Under the pieces are notes generated by a model. It saw nothing but the letters and a program-made list of their open reading frames with translations. It did no database searches and had not been told where the DNA came from. A program made the position numbers and the translations under genes. Positions 9,082-17,375 of a stretch of 64,000 nucleotides of DNA are shown here, one piece after another. The stretch's first letter is position 1. Every line of letters starts with the position of its first letter. Source of the DNA: Flavobacterium hungaricum (lineage in GTDB: Bacteria; Bacteroidota; Bacteroidia; Flavobacteriales; Flavobacteriaceae); NCBI RefSeq assembly GCF_015182285.1, contig NZ_PRDM01000001.1, forward strand, positions 434,001 to 498,000. Reading direction: 5' to 3'.

Positions 9082-10392
9082 TTATTCCTTTTTTAAAACC
9101 AGAAAAAACAGATATGAAATTACCGTAATCACTACAATAATAATAAAGCTTTTAGGATCGCTGTATATAAATCCTAATAATAGAGCAATAGAAGCTATAA
9201 TAGCAATGATGGTTGCCCACGGATACCAGAAAGAGCGATAAGGACGGTCTAAATTGGGTTCTTTAGTTCTTAATTTTAAAAGAGAAGCATAGGCGAGTCC
9301 CCAGACAATAATAGAGAGAAAAGCGGCGAATGAAAATAATACTTCAAACGAACCGATACAAATTAAAAACAAACTGAAAAAAGAGGAAACCAAAAGTGCT
9401 GTAATCGGCGTACCGCCTTTGTTTACATTGGTTCCTTGTTTAACAAAAAATCCGTCGCGGCTTAATCCGTATAAAATTCTTGGCGGAATCATCATAAAAG
9501 CATTCAAAATACTGATTAAAGAGAAAATAGAAATCACCGTTACAATCAGTGCTCCGTTTTCTCCAAATAGAATTTTGGCAACGTCAGCGGCAGCAAGATT
9601 AGATTTTGATAAAGTTTCGATCGGCAGTACATGAAAGAAAGCCATATTGACCAAAACATAAATGGTTACAACCAGAATAACCCCACTGTATAAGGATTTC
9701 GGAATATTTTTGCTTGGATTTTCATTTTCTTCAGCAAAAAAACAAACACTGTTCCAGCCGTTATACGTTCCGATAATTAATTGCAGGGATTTAAAAAATC
9801 CAAAGATTAATCCGATTTGAAAGAATGTAGTATCGGTTTTAATTTTTGGCACTTCAACACCAGAATATAGAAAACAGGCAACAACTAAAGCCACAAAACA
9901 AATTACTTTTAAAAAACTGGTGATCTGCTGAATCGTGCTTCCGTTTTTGACACCGCTTAAATGAATGAGTACAAAAGCAGCTAATAAGGAAATTGCCATT
10001 ACGGTAGAAAAATTGGCCAGCGAAGGAAATAAAATAATGAGGTATTCGCTGATCACAATACAGTAAAAAGCGGGCGGAATGGCATTGGTAATATAATCGA
10101 ACCATCCGGCAAGAAAACCAGCATATTCACCAAAAGCCCTTTTGATGTAATTATAAGAGCCTCCAGCTTTTGGCAGCATGGTAGCCAATTCTGCATAGGA
10201 GTTTGCCCCAAGAAGAACATACAAACCTCCAAAAAGCCAAGAAGCAATAATAAGCCAGTAATTATTAAGCATTTCGGCAATTGTACCAGGGGTGCGCAGG
10301 ATTCCGACTCCGATGGTGCCGCCAATCAGTACGGCAATATTAAAACTCAGGCCTAATGTTTTCTTTAATTGGTTTTGCTTGGATGCTGTCAT
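9082..10392 (-). CDS. APC-superfamily amino acid permease
   Basis: 436 aa with about 12 hydrophobic segments. The first helix carries the diagnostic GGTIGVGILRTPG motif of amino acid/polyamine/organocation transporters, in which unwound Gly residues bind substrate. Helix 2-3 shows SYAELATMLPKAGGSYNY, typical of LAT/YfnA-like members. Expected to import or exchange amino acids across the inner membrane by cation coupling; the substrate cannot be read from sequence. It lies 149 bp downstream of the siderophore-receptor gene on the same strand, but a terminator separates them, so it is probably its own unit. Confidence 0.93.
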   Translation of the reverse strand: MTASKQNQLKKTLGLSFNIAVLIGGTIGVGILRTPGTIAEMLNNYWLIIASWLFGGLYVLLGANSYAELATMLPKAGGSYNYIKRAFGEYAGFLAGWFDYITNAIPPAFYCIVISEYLIILFPSLANFSTVMAISLLAAFVLIHLSGVKNGSTIQQITSFLKVICFVALVVACFLYSGVEVPKIKTDTTFFQIGLIFGFFKSLQLIIGTYNGWNSVCFFAEENENPSKNIPKSLYSGVILVVTIYVLVNMAFFHVLPIETLSKSNLAAADVAKILFGENGALIVTVISIFSLISILNAFMMIPPRILYGLSRDGFFVKQGTNVNKGGTPITALLVSSFFSLFLICIGSFEVLFSFAAFLSIIVWGLAYASLLKLRTKEPNLDRPYRSFWYPWATIIAIIASIALLLGFIYSDPKSFIIIVVITVISYLFFLVLKKE

Positions 10393-10460
10393 TGTTGAAG
10401 ATTTGGAAACAGAATAAAATTTCTGGTAAAAGTAACATTTATTAAAGTATTTTTTAAGGA

Positions 10461-10493
10461 AATAAAAAACCTCATTTAAAGCTAAATGAGGTT
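10461..10493 (-). terminator. Terminator of the TonB-dependent receptor gene
   Basis: AACCTCATTTA (10468-10478) pairs with TAAATGAGGTT (10483-10493). An A-run on the left becomes the U-tract of a - strand transcript. Confidence 0.85.
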
Positions 10494-10541
10494 TTGAGGA
10501 TTCATTGATAGAATCGGCAATTTAAAAACTAATTCAATATT

Positions 10542-12839
10542 TTAGAACTTATAACGCAGGCTTGTCAGTACTTGACGAGGTGAGATTGGGTTAACGCTGT
10601 AATTTTCGTGAACGGTATAATTTAATTCATTTGTAATGTTTGATAGTTTGCAAAGAATAGAGAATTTTCTCCACTCGTAACCCGCAGAAACGTCTATGGT
10701 AGTATATCCGTCAAGCGGAATATCGCGGTCTCGAATAGTTACATTGTAAGTAGGAGGCGTAGTTGCCGGTGTGACAGGTGTCCATAGATAATCATCATTC
10801 CAGCCTCCTAAACGATCTCCAATATAGTTTCCAATAGCTCCAACTGTAACCCCTTTAAAAAATCCTTCAGGAACTTTATAGAAAAAACTAAGATTTGCAG
10901 TATTTTGCGGGGTTCTTGCCACACGATCTCCCTCGACAAAACTGCCGCTTGTTCCAGAAGTTTTAGTGTAGCGCATATCATTATAGCTGTATCCAGCATT
11001 AATACTTAAACCTTCAAGTGGTGTTGCCGTAACATCAATTTCGACACCTTTACTTTTGGTTTCGCCGCCAAGAATTTTGATACTTGTATCAACGTTTGGT
11101 GTTCCGTCTGCTTTAAACTGTGCTGTTTGTGCAAGATTGCTGTTTGTAATTTGATACACGGTTACGTTTGTGCTTAACAATCCTTTAAAGAAATCGGTTT
11201 TAATACCCGCTTCATATTGATCAATAATAGAAGGTTCAATAGGTTTCAAATCAACAGTTGTACCGGTGTTTGGGGTAAAAGAGCTTGAGTAACTTCCGAA
11301 CAAAGAGATTTCTTTTGTAGGCTGGTATACTAAACCAGCTTTTGGAGAAAATGCATTATCCAAACGTTTTGGAGCCACAGTCGGTACAGCATTTTCTGGA
11401 GCAAGGGTTTGTTTGCCGCTTGTAAGTGTTTCTTTGTAAGTCGTTACTTCGGCTTCCTGCCAAGACCAGCGAATACCTGCAAGAACTTTAAATTTTTCGG
11501 TAATAGAAATTAAATCCTGAAAATAAACCCCAAAACGGTTCGTTTCTGTTTTTGCAATTTGGGTTGCTCTCGCATTCGGAATATCATTTCGCTGTGTCGA
11601 AGGATCAAAATCAAACAGATTTATAGTATCGTAAAGACTCGGATCGTATTTGCCATTTACCATTACCGCCTTTTCGTTAAAAGCATAGGTGTAAGCCGTT
11701 GCAAACGAGTTTTCCCAATCTGCTCCGGTAAAGATCTGGTGTTTTATAGATCCTGTGTTAAAATTGCCTTGTAAACTCAATTGGTCTCCCAAGATTTGTT
11801 CTAAGTTTTTGGCCTGCGTTAATCCTCGGTTCCAATACCCAGGAGTCGGATATATTTTAGTATCATCTAAGCCGGATAATTGCGCTGTAGATTTTTGAGT
11901 TCTATTGTAAGTTTGGAAAGAACTATTAAAATTAAGTTTCCAATTTTTATTAAAATCATGATTTAATAGTACCGATGCGCTCGAAGATTTTGTGTTGCCA
12001 TTTGACCAAAGTGAACCGTAAAAAGCATTGCGGGGTAAATCCAGAATTTGTTTTCCGATAATGCCCGTTCCAAAATCTGGAGTCCAATCTGCGGTTAAAT
12101 AATCTCCCTGTACTGTAATTTGTGTTTTAGGATTAACCACAAAAAGCAAAGACGGATTTACATACAGTCGTTCGTTTTTTACAACATCTCTAAAGCTTTC
12201 AGAGTTTTCGTAAGAACCATTAATTCTAAAAGCGACTGATTTACTTAAACCGCCGTAAAAATCAAAAGCAGGTTTGTAATACGCGTAACTGCCTATCTGC
12301 ATAGAGATTTCGCCGCCGCTTTTAAACTGAGGTGTTTTGGTTACCAAATTTAAGATCCCGCCGGGAGCGACATTTCCAAACAATAAAGCAGCACCGCCTT
12401 TAAGAAATTCAACTTTATCTAAACCAGAAACATCAGGAATAGAACCTGCATTATAGCGAAAACCGTTTTTAAACATATTATTGGCAGACATATCATACCC
12501 TCTAGAAAAGAAAGATTCCTGTGCACCGCCGCGCGCAGAGCCAACGTAAACACCATTCGCATTTTTTAAAACTTCACTTAATCGTATGGCTTGCTGTTGT
12601 TCGATCACTTCTGATCCAATTATTTGAATACTCTGCGGATTATCCATTGGTTTTAATCCCGAACGAACAGCAGTTACTGGTTTTGGTTCTTTGTTTTTAG
12701 TAACCACTACTTCGTTTAAAATTTCGCTTTTTTTATTCTTAACAGTATCAGTAACGGCAGCAGTTTCTGTACTAGAATAACTCTGACTGTAAGACGAAAA
12801 GCTTAATAATCCTAGTGCAAATAGTAAATTATATTTCAT
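10542..12839 (-). CDS. TonB-dependent siderophore-type receptor
   Basis: 765 aa. Signal peptide (MKYNLLFALGLLSFSSYS), then a plug domain starting around LNEVVVTKNKEP with the typical plug signatures VIEQQQAIRLSEVLKN, SFFSRGYDMSANNM and VEFLKGGAALLFG-NVAPGGILNLVTK, and a 22-strand-barrel-length remainder ending in a C-terminal Phe (TSLRYKF). The arrangement fits the FhuA/FecA-like siderophore receptors that take up ferric chelates using TonB energy. It lacks an N-terminal carboxypeptidase-like domain, so it is not SusC-like. The DUF4198 gene about 290 bp upstream on the same strand is a likely functional partner. A near-perfect promoter sits 36 bp before the start. Confidence 0.95.
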   Translation of the reverse strand: MKYNLLFALGLLSFSSYSQSYSSTETAAVTDTVKNKKSEILNEVVVTKNKEPKPVTAVRSGLKPMDNPQSIQIIGSEVIEQQQAIRLSEVLKNANGVYVGSARGGAQESFFSRGYDMSANNMFKNGFRYNAGSIPDVSGLDKVEFLKGGAALLFGNVAPGGILNLVTKTPQFKSGGEISMQIGSYAYYKPAFDFYGGLSKSVAFRINGSYENSESFRDVVKNERLYVNPSLLFVVNPKTQITVQGDYLTADWTPDFGTGIIGKQILDLPRNAFYGSLWSNGNTKSSSASVLLNHDFNKNWKLNFNSSFQTYNRTQKSTAQLSGLDDTKIYPTPGYWNRGLTQAKNLEQILGDQLSLQGNFNTGSIKHQIFTGADWENSFATAYTYAFNEKAVMVNGKYDPSLYDTINLFDFDPSTQRNDIPNARATQIAKTETNRFGVYFQDLISITEKFKVLAGIRWSWQEAEVTTYKETLTSGKQTLAPENAVPTVAPKRLDNAFSPKAGLVYQPTKEISLFGSYSSSFTPNTGTTVDLKPIEPSIIDQYEAGIKTDFFKGLLSTNVTVYQITNSNLAQTAQFKADGTPNVDTSIKILGGETKSKGVEIDVTATPLEGLSINAGYSYNDMRYTKTSGTSGSFVEGDRVARTPQNTANLSFFYKVPEGFFKGVTVGAIGNYIGDRLGGWNDDYLWTPVTPATTPPTYNVTIRDRDIPLDGYTTIDVSAGYEWRKFSILCKLSNITNELNYTVHENYSVNPISPRQVLTSLRYKF

Positions 12840-12874
12840 GTTGTTTATTTAGATTCAATAAAAATAACTGACCG

Positions 12875-12904
12875 CAAATATACAATCGCACTAGTTTTGA
12901 CAAA
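12875..12904 (-). promoter_or_regulatory. Bacteroidota-type promoter of the siderophore receptor
   Basis: On the minus strand TTTG (12904-12901) is followed after 18 nt by TATATTTG (12882-12875), matching TTTG / TAnnTTTG. The start codon lies 36 nt downstream. No iron-box was recognised. Confidence 0.6.
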
Positions 12905-13051
12905 ATTTATAGCCGTGTTTTCTTGCTTAAACTTTGCTTATTATTTTCTTAAGATTTGCTTAAGAGTTTGTTTTTTTAGATTGTTTTTGATTATTTGTAA
13001 AACGAATCAAATAGACAGTTTTTCAAAGTTTTAAACTCATAATACTGTAGT

Positions 13052-13086
13052 AAAAAAAGAAGGCCTTACTAATTGGTAAGGCCTTC
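13052..13086 (-). terminator. Terminator of the DUF4198 gene
   Basis: GAAGGCCTTAC (13059-13069) pairs with GTAAGGCCTTC (13076-13086). The A7 run at 13052-13058 gives the U-tract on the minus strand. Confidence 0.9.
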
Positions 13087-13128
13087 AGAATCGAAAATTA
13101 AAATTCTAAAAAAAGATTTTTAGGAAAA

Positions 13129-13851
13129 TTATTTTACCACAATTTGGTAAGTCGCCATTTTCCAGATTTCGTCGTATTTTTTTCCGTTATGTTCTCCAGA
13201 AGCTTTGTCTGTGTGAGCATATTCCACCATGTAATTTCCAGACCATATCGGAGTAAAAGAAAACTCTCCTTTATCATTTGTCCATAATTCTTTTTCCCAG
13301 CCGTTTGGAGCAATTACTTTGATTTTTGCTTCTTTAGCAATAGCACCGTCGTAAGAAGCTACTCCAGTTACTTTTGCATCTTTTTTGGCAGTATCTGCAT
13401 TCTCAGAGAAAACCGCAATTTTGTTTGAATTTGCAGCGATCGTATTTCCTGCATTTTTGTTTCCAACCACAACAGTTGCACTAGAATTATAATCTAATTT
13501 CATTGTGCCGTAAACATCGCCAACCGTGTGCTGCATTACAATAGTGTAAACACCATCTTCTGTTGGGGTAAAAAATGCCTGATATTTATTGTCTAAAGCT
13601 TTTGTAGAAAGTTTAGTTTCTTTTTTGGAAGGACTAACAACAATTAAGCTGAAATTTTTTAAATCAGAAAACCATTTGTCTGCTTTTGTAATGTCATTAT
13701 CAGAGAATTCTCCAAAGTAAATAGAAATTTCCTGTGCTTTTCCTTTTATTCCAGTTGCCTTAGTTTCGATCCAAAGTGCGTGTGCAAATATTGGAGCAGA
13801 AACCAGCATTAAAAAGAAAAAAGCTATGATTTTAAAAGTATTTGTTTTCAT
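13129..13851 (-). CDS. DUF4198 / NikM-like periplasmic protein
   Basis: 240 aa with a signal peptide ending near FAHA. Right after it comes HALWIET, the conserved N-terminal His-aromatic stretch of DUF4198 proteins, then two beta domains, the second a carnosinase/Cna-B-like sandwich (VTGVASYDGAIAKEAKIKV, then WTNDKGEFSFTPIWSGNYMVEY). Family members are periplasmic and often sit next to TonB-dependent receptors or metal transporters, where they are thought to assist metal uptake. Here it is upstream of the siderophore receptor, on the same strand, separated by a terminator and a separate promoter. Confidence 0.85.
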   Translation of the reverse strand: MKTNTFKIIAFFFLMLVSAPIFAHALWIETKATGIKGKAQEISIYFGEFSDNDITKADKWFSDLKNFSLIVVSPSKKETKLSTKALDNKYQAFFTPTEDGVYTIVMQHTVGDVYGTMKLDYNSSATVVVGNKNAGNTIAANSNKIAVFSENADTAKKDAKVTGVASYDGAIAKEAKIKVIAPNGWEKELWTNDKGEFSFTPIWSGNYMVEYAHTDKASGEHNGKKYDEIWKMATYQIVVK

Positions 13852-14109
13852 AAGTTCAAGTTTGAATTATTAGAATGATATTTTTTACAAACATAACGGT
13901 TATTTAGAACAATTAAAAATAAAAATCTAAAAATATCTGTTTTAAAACCTAACAGTTAGATTTACTGCATAAATAGCGATTTGGCTCAGTCATGTGTTAA
14001 AATCCCAATAGAAAAGAGCTTGGGCAATCCTTTTTATCTTAAAATGTTAAAAGCACATTTGCAGTATGCTTCTTTTGAGGATTTAGATAAGTTAAAGTTT
14101 TAAATGTTT

Positions 14110-14117
14110 TACTTTTG
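14110..14117 (+). promoter_or_regulatory. TAnnTTTG element that sets the MFS gene start
   Basis: TACTTTTG matches the -7 consensus. Transcription should begin around 14121-14125, so the in-frame ATG at 14104 lies upstream of the transcript and the ATG at 14137 is the likely start. Confidence 0.5.
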
Positions 14118-14136
14118 CAGTCTGAAAAAGTACTTC

Positions 14137-15297
14137 ATGATTTTACCATTCTTCAAAAAGATTCAAAATACTCCGAGAGGATATCGTATTGCAAATACCG
14201 TTTTTTTCTTTCTTTCCGGATTTGGATATTCTTCGTGGGTTTCTCGAATCCCGCACATACAAGCACAATTGCATTTGTCTGAAGCCGAATTTGGAGCTGT
14301 TTTATTTGCATTTCCGATTGGTTTAATGCTGACAATGCCCTTTACAGGAAAATTATTAAACAAATACAGCAGTCGTTACATTATGCTTTTAGGAGCAATT
14401 ATGTTCAACATAGTATTGTCTCTGCCTGGTTTGGTTGCGTTTGTCTGGCAGCTGGTTATTGTACTTCTGATTTTTGGAGCTTCTCGTAATATTTTCAATT
14501 TATCGATAAATGCACAGTCGCTCGAAGTACAGAAATTGTATCCAAAATCAATTATTACCCGTTTTCATGCGGTTTGGAGTATCGCTGTTTTTTCTGGTGC
14601 AGGTTTAGGCTATGTAATGGTAACACAGAAAATTGCGCCTTCTCATCATTTATTGGGCGTAAGTGTTTTTATGCTGGCGCTGACGGCTTGTTTTTACCCT
14701 ATGAGTATTCATAACGAACCCGTTCCGGTTAAAAAGAAATTTTTCTCGATGCCGGAAAAAAATCTGGTAAAGTTTGCCTTGATCTGTTTCGTTTCTATGG
14801 CGTGCGAAAATACGATGTACGATTGGAGCGGAATTTACTTCGAAAATATCTTAAAGGCTTCCCCAAAAATGACGAGTGCTGCGTTTGTATTTTTCGCATC
14901 AGCAGTAACATTAGGGCGTATATTTGGAGATTATGGGGTAATGAAATTTGGAACAAAGAAAATCCTCATGTACAGCGGTATATTAATTACAATAGGTTTC
15001 GGAATCTGTTTTGTCCTTCCGTACGCGTATCCAACTATTTTTGGTTATGTTTTAATCGGATTTGGGGTTTCCTGCGTTGTTCCGTTAGTATTTAGTATTG
15101 CTGGAAGATCATCTAAATTAAGCAGCGGTTCAGCCTTAACATCGATATCTACAATTGGTTATCTAGGATTTTTATTGGTACCGCCAATGGTTGGTTTTAT
15201 CTCCGAATATTTAAGTATGAAATGGGCCTTTTTAGTTATGGCTATTTTGGGCGTACTTATGATTTTTATGGTGAATAAAATCGGGGAGAATGAATGA
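14137..15297 (+). CDS. MFS transporter
   Basis: 386 aa from the preferred ATG at 14137; an upstream in-frame ATG at 14104 would add 11 residues but sits before the promoter. It has 12 hydrophobic segments. The loop after helix 2 reads GKLLNKYSSRYIM, a version of the MFS G-x-x-x-D/N-R motif, and helices 4-5 and 11 show Gly-rich packing (FGASRNIF, GFGVSCVVPLVF). The overall length and pattern fit the YbjJ-like / fucose-permease-like branch, whose substrates are often sugars or unknown. Monocistronic. Confidence 0.9.
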   Translation: MILPFFKKIQNTPRGYRIANTVFFFLSGFGYSSWVSRIPHIQAQLHLSEAEFGAVLFAFPIGLMLTMPFTGKLLNKYSSRYIMLLGAIMFNIVLSLPGLVAFVWQLVIVLLIFGASRNIFNLSINAQSLEVQKLYPKSIITRFHAVWSIAVFSGAGLGYVMVTQKIAPSHHLLGVSVFMLALTACFYPMSIHNEPVPVKKKFFSMPEKNLVKFALICFVSMACENTMYDWSGIYFENILKASPKMTSAAFVFFASAVTLGRIFGDYGVMKFGTKKILMYSGILITIGFGICFVLPYAYPTIFGYVLIGFGVSCVVPLVFSIAGRSSKLSSGSALTSISTIGYLGFLLVPPMVGFISEYLSMKWAFLVMAILGVLMIFMVNKIGENE

Positions 15298-15401
15298 TTT
15301 TTTAGCTTTTAAGATGCTGAGGTTCTAAGATTCTAAGGATTTTTGTTTTTAGCCGTGAAGACACTAAGGCACAAAGTTTTTAAAAATTCCTTAGGAATGT
15401 A

Positions 15402-15953
15402 TTATTTTGTAGCAACCTTTTTATTATTTCTGAAAGACTTTACTAAAAGAACGATGAGGACAACTAAAAGGCTGACAATGCTCAATATCGAAATAGCATA
15501 ATAGATCAAAATTGATTTTAAAAAATCATTATCAGCATTTTGATTTTGAATTAAGATATTCGTTTTATTTTTAGTTGAATTGAAAATCTCAACATCATAC
15601 AAGCCATTTTTTGAAATTTTAAGTTGACGTAAAAGCTGATATTTTTTCCCATCTAAAGTAACAGAAGTGGATGTTCTGATAAACCAAGTTTTTTTTTCAG
15701 GAGAAATTGAAATTTTTAAAGTTTGAAGCTTGCTGTTTTCTAATACATCAATGTCAAAATGATGCCTTTTAATTTCTTCTTTTTGCGCATCGTATAAATT
15801 GTAATTCCCTTTTTCAAGTTTTATTTTTGAATTATACAATTGAATAAAACTTTGTTTATACTGAAGAGTTGTAAAATAAAATAAAGAGGCACTAATAATA
15901 AAAATGAAAATAGGGACTATAATTGCAATTATATTTTTTTTTCTTTTTGACAT
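15402..15953 (-). CDS. Two-TM membrane protein of unknown function
   Basis: 183 aa from the ATG at 15953; a TTG 12 nt further upstream is possible but less likely. A basic N-terminus (MSKRKKN) precedes one membrane helix (about 8-28), then comes a soluble domain of about 110 residues, probably extracytoplasmic, and a second helix near the C-terminus (about 145-170) followed by a basic tail. The middle contains alternating beta-strand patterns (TLKISISPEKKTWFIRT) and resembles small sandwich domains, but no family was recognised. Confidence 0.75.
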   Translation of the reverse strand: MSKRKKNIIAIIVPIFIFIISASLFYFTTLQYKQSFIQLYNSKIKLEKGNYNLYDAQKEEIKRHHFDIDVLENSKLQTLKISISPEKKTWFIRTSTSVTLDGKKYQLLRQLKISKNGLYDVEIFNSTKNKTNILIQNQNADNDFLKSILIYYAISILSIVSLLVVLIVLLVKSFRNNKKVATK

Positions 15954-16197
15954 ATTAGTGTACAAATTGTTCTAATGTTTGTTTTAAATGATATAAAATT
16001 CTGTAGGGATGATTATTTTGCAGCTATGGATTTTAATCCTTGTAGTATTGATGGCATTTTATTTTCAATATTTTAAATTAAGTCGATCGATCCTCCTGAT
16101 CTCTATAGCTGCAGGTTTTAGGTAACCGAATTAAAATCCGACCCTCCAATATTATCGACCCACTGTTTTTTTAGATAGTAAACCAAAATTTTTTTAT

Positions 16198-16641
16198 TTA
16201 TTTGATAACTGTAACCTCTGTATAATGCTTAAAAATATAGCTGAAAATTATTAAAATTGGTAAACTCATCCAAGCTGTAAGCACAAGTTCTAATCCATTT
16301 TGGCCATCAGAGCCATGACATAAAGTATTAGATGTTGTAAAAAAAATACTTAGAGCAGTTTGTATGCAGAAATATTCGAAGAAATTAAAAAAGAACAAAT
16401 AGGCATTTAATTTTTCATTTCCCATTTCTTCTTTTCCCTTTAGATATCTGAAAAACATAATAGGCAGTACAATCATTCCAATCCATGATAATACCCAAAA
16501 TGTCTTCCAGGCAATAGTACATTCTATTCCTATATTTTGCAATCCAATTTGGCTTAAAACTAATAAAATTGCTGTAATTGCGGGAAGAATAAAACCCGCA
16601 ATACAGAAAATCATTGTAGATTTGATGTAATTGTATTCCAT
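16198..16641 (-). CDS. Four-TM membrane protein of unknown function
   Basis: 147 aa made almost entirely of four hydrophobic helices. Charged loops (RYLKGKEEMGNEKLN near the middle) suggest both termini face the cytoplasm. No conserved motif was recognised. It lies between unrelated small genes on the same strand, with AT-rich gaps of about 245 and 98 bp. Confidence 0.7.
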   Translation of the reverse strand: MEYNYIKSTMIFCIAGFILPAITAILLVLSQIGLQNIGIECTIAWKTFWVLSWIGMIVLPIMFFRYLKGKEEMGNEKLNAYLFFFNFFEYFCIQTALSIFFTTSNTLCHGSDGQNGLELVLTAWMSLPILIIFSYIFKHYTEVTVIK

Positions 16642-16739
16642 TTGAGTTTAAAAAAAACGTAGTAATTTAAAAAAACGTAATGACTCCATTTTTTGAGAAT
16701 AAAAAAAACTTAGTGTCTTAGCGCCTTAGCGGCAAAAAA

Positions 16740-17216
16740 CTATTTCTTCGTCATCACAAACTTCTCCGAACTCGGTTTTCCATTCAATTTTCCAGAAATT
16801 TCAGCGGTCAAAGTATTATTTGCGCCTTTTGTATAAGTGATTTTTTGAGGATAATCGTGCTTAGCATTTTCGAAAACCAGTTGTTTATCTGATGCTGAAG
16901 TCGAAGGGAAGAAAACAGGTTTGTCTTCATTTTGCCCTTTTACAGTTGCTTTATAGATTAGTGTTTCGCCTAACTGCGCCAAAATAATAGTTTCAAAATG
17001 CAGGGTGTCTTTTCCTTTAATGAAGTAGGAAGAAGCACTGAAAGTACTGTCGTTTAACTTTTGCCAGTTTTCGGTCAAAACACCTTCTGTCGAAGTATTT
17101 TGCCAATTCCCGATCAACCAGTCCGCGATTTTGATTTTGTCTTTCTCAACAGTTTCTTTTTTCTGGCAGGAAACAAAAGCTATGATAAGTGCAATAAGAG
17201 TAATTTTCTGAAACAT
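16740..17216 (-). CDS. Lipoprotein with a DUF6265-like domain
   Basis: 158 aa from the ATG at 17216, chosen because it opens directly into a lipoprotein signal peptide (MFQKITLIALIIAFVSCQKK, Cys 17). The ORF extends 31 codons further upstream into a hairpin repeat and that part is unlikely to be translated. The mature region has WLIGNWQNTS, ENWQKLNDSTFSASSYF and FENAKHDYPQKITYT, the pattern of the DUF6265 beta-barrel family found in Bacteroidota. Role unknown. Confidence 0.85.
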   Translation of the reverse strand: MFQKITLIALIIAFVSCQKKETVEKDKIKIADWLIGNWQNTSTEGVLTENWQKLNDSTFSASSYFIKGKDTLHFETIILAQLGETLIYKATVKGQNEDKPVFFPSTSASDKQLVFENAKHDYPQKITYTKGANNTLTAEISGKLNGKPSSEKFVMTKK

Positions 17217-17271
17217 ATTTTTGAGTTTTTGGTTTTGTATTGAGCTACTAATGTAGGGAAAAAAAGTGTTC

Positions 17272-17367
17272 GCCACGAATTCGCGAATTTTTTTGATCAA
17301 CTGTATCATTAATTTGCTGTTGATTTTACGAATTAATTCGAAAAATATAATTCGTGATTTCGTGGCT
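17272..17367. repeat. GCCACGAATTCGCGAATT inverted-repeat element
   Basis: The left arm GCCACGAATTCGCGAATT and a right arm ending ATTCGTGATTTCGTGGC face each other across about 60 bp. Related dyads occur at 43643-43695 and 62596-62640. Confidence 0.6.
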
Positions 17368-17375
17368 AAAAAAAA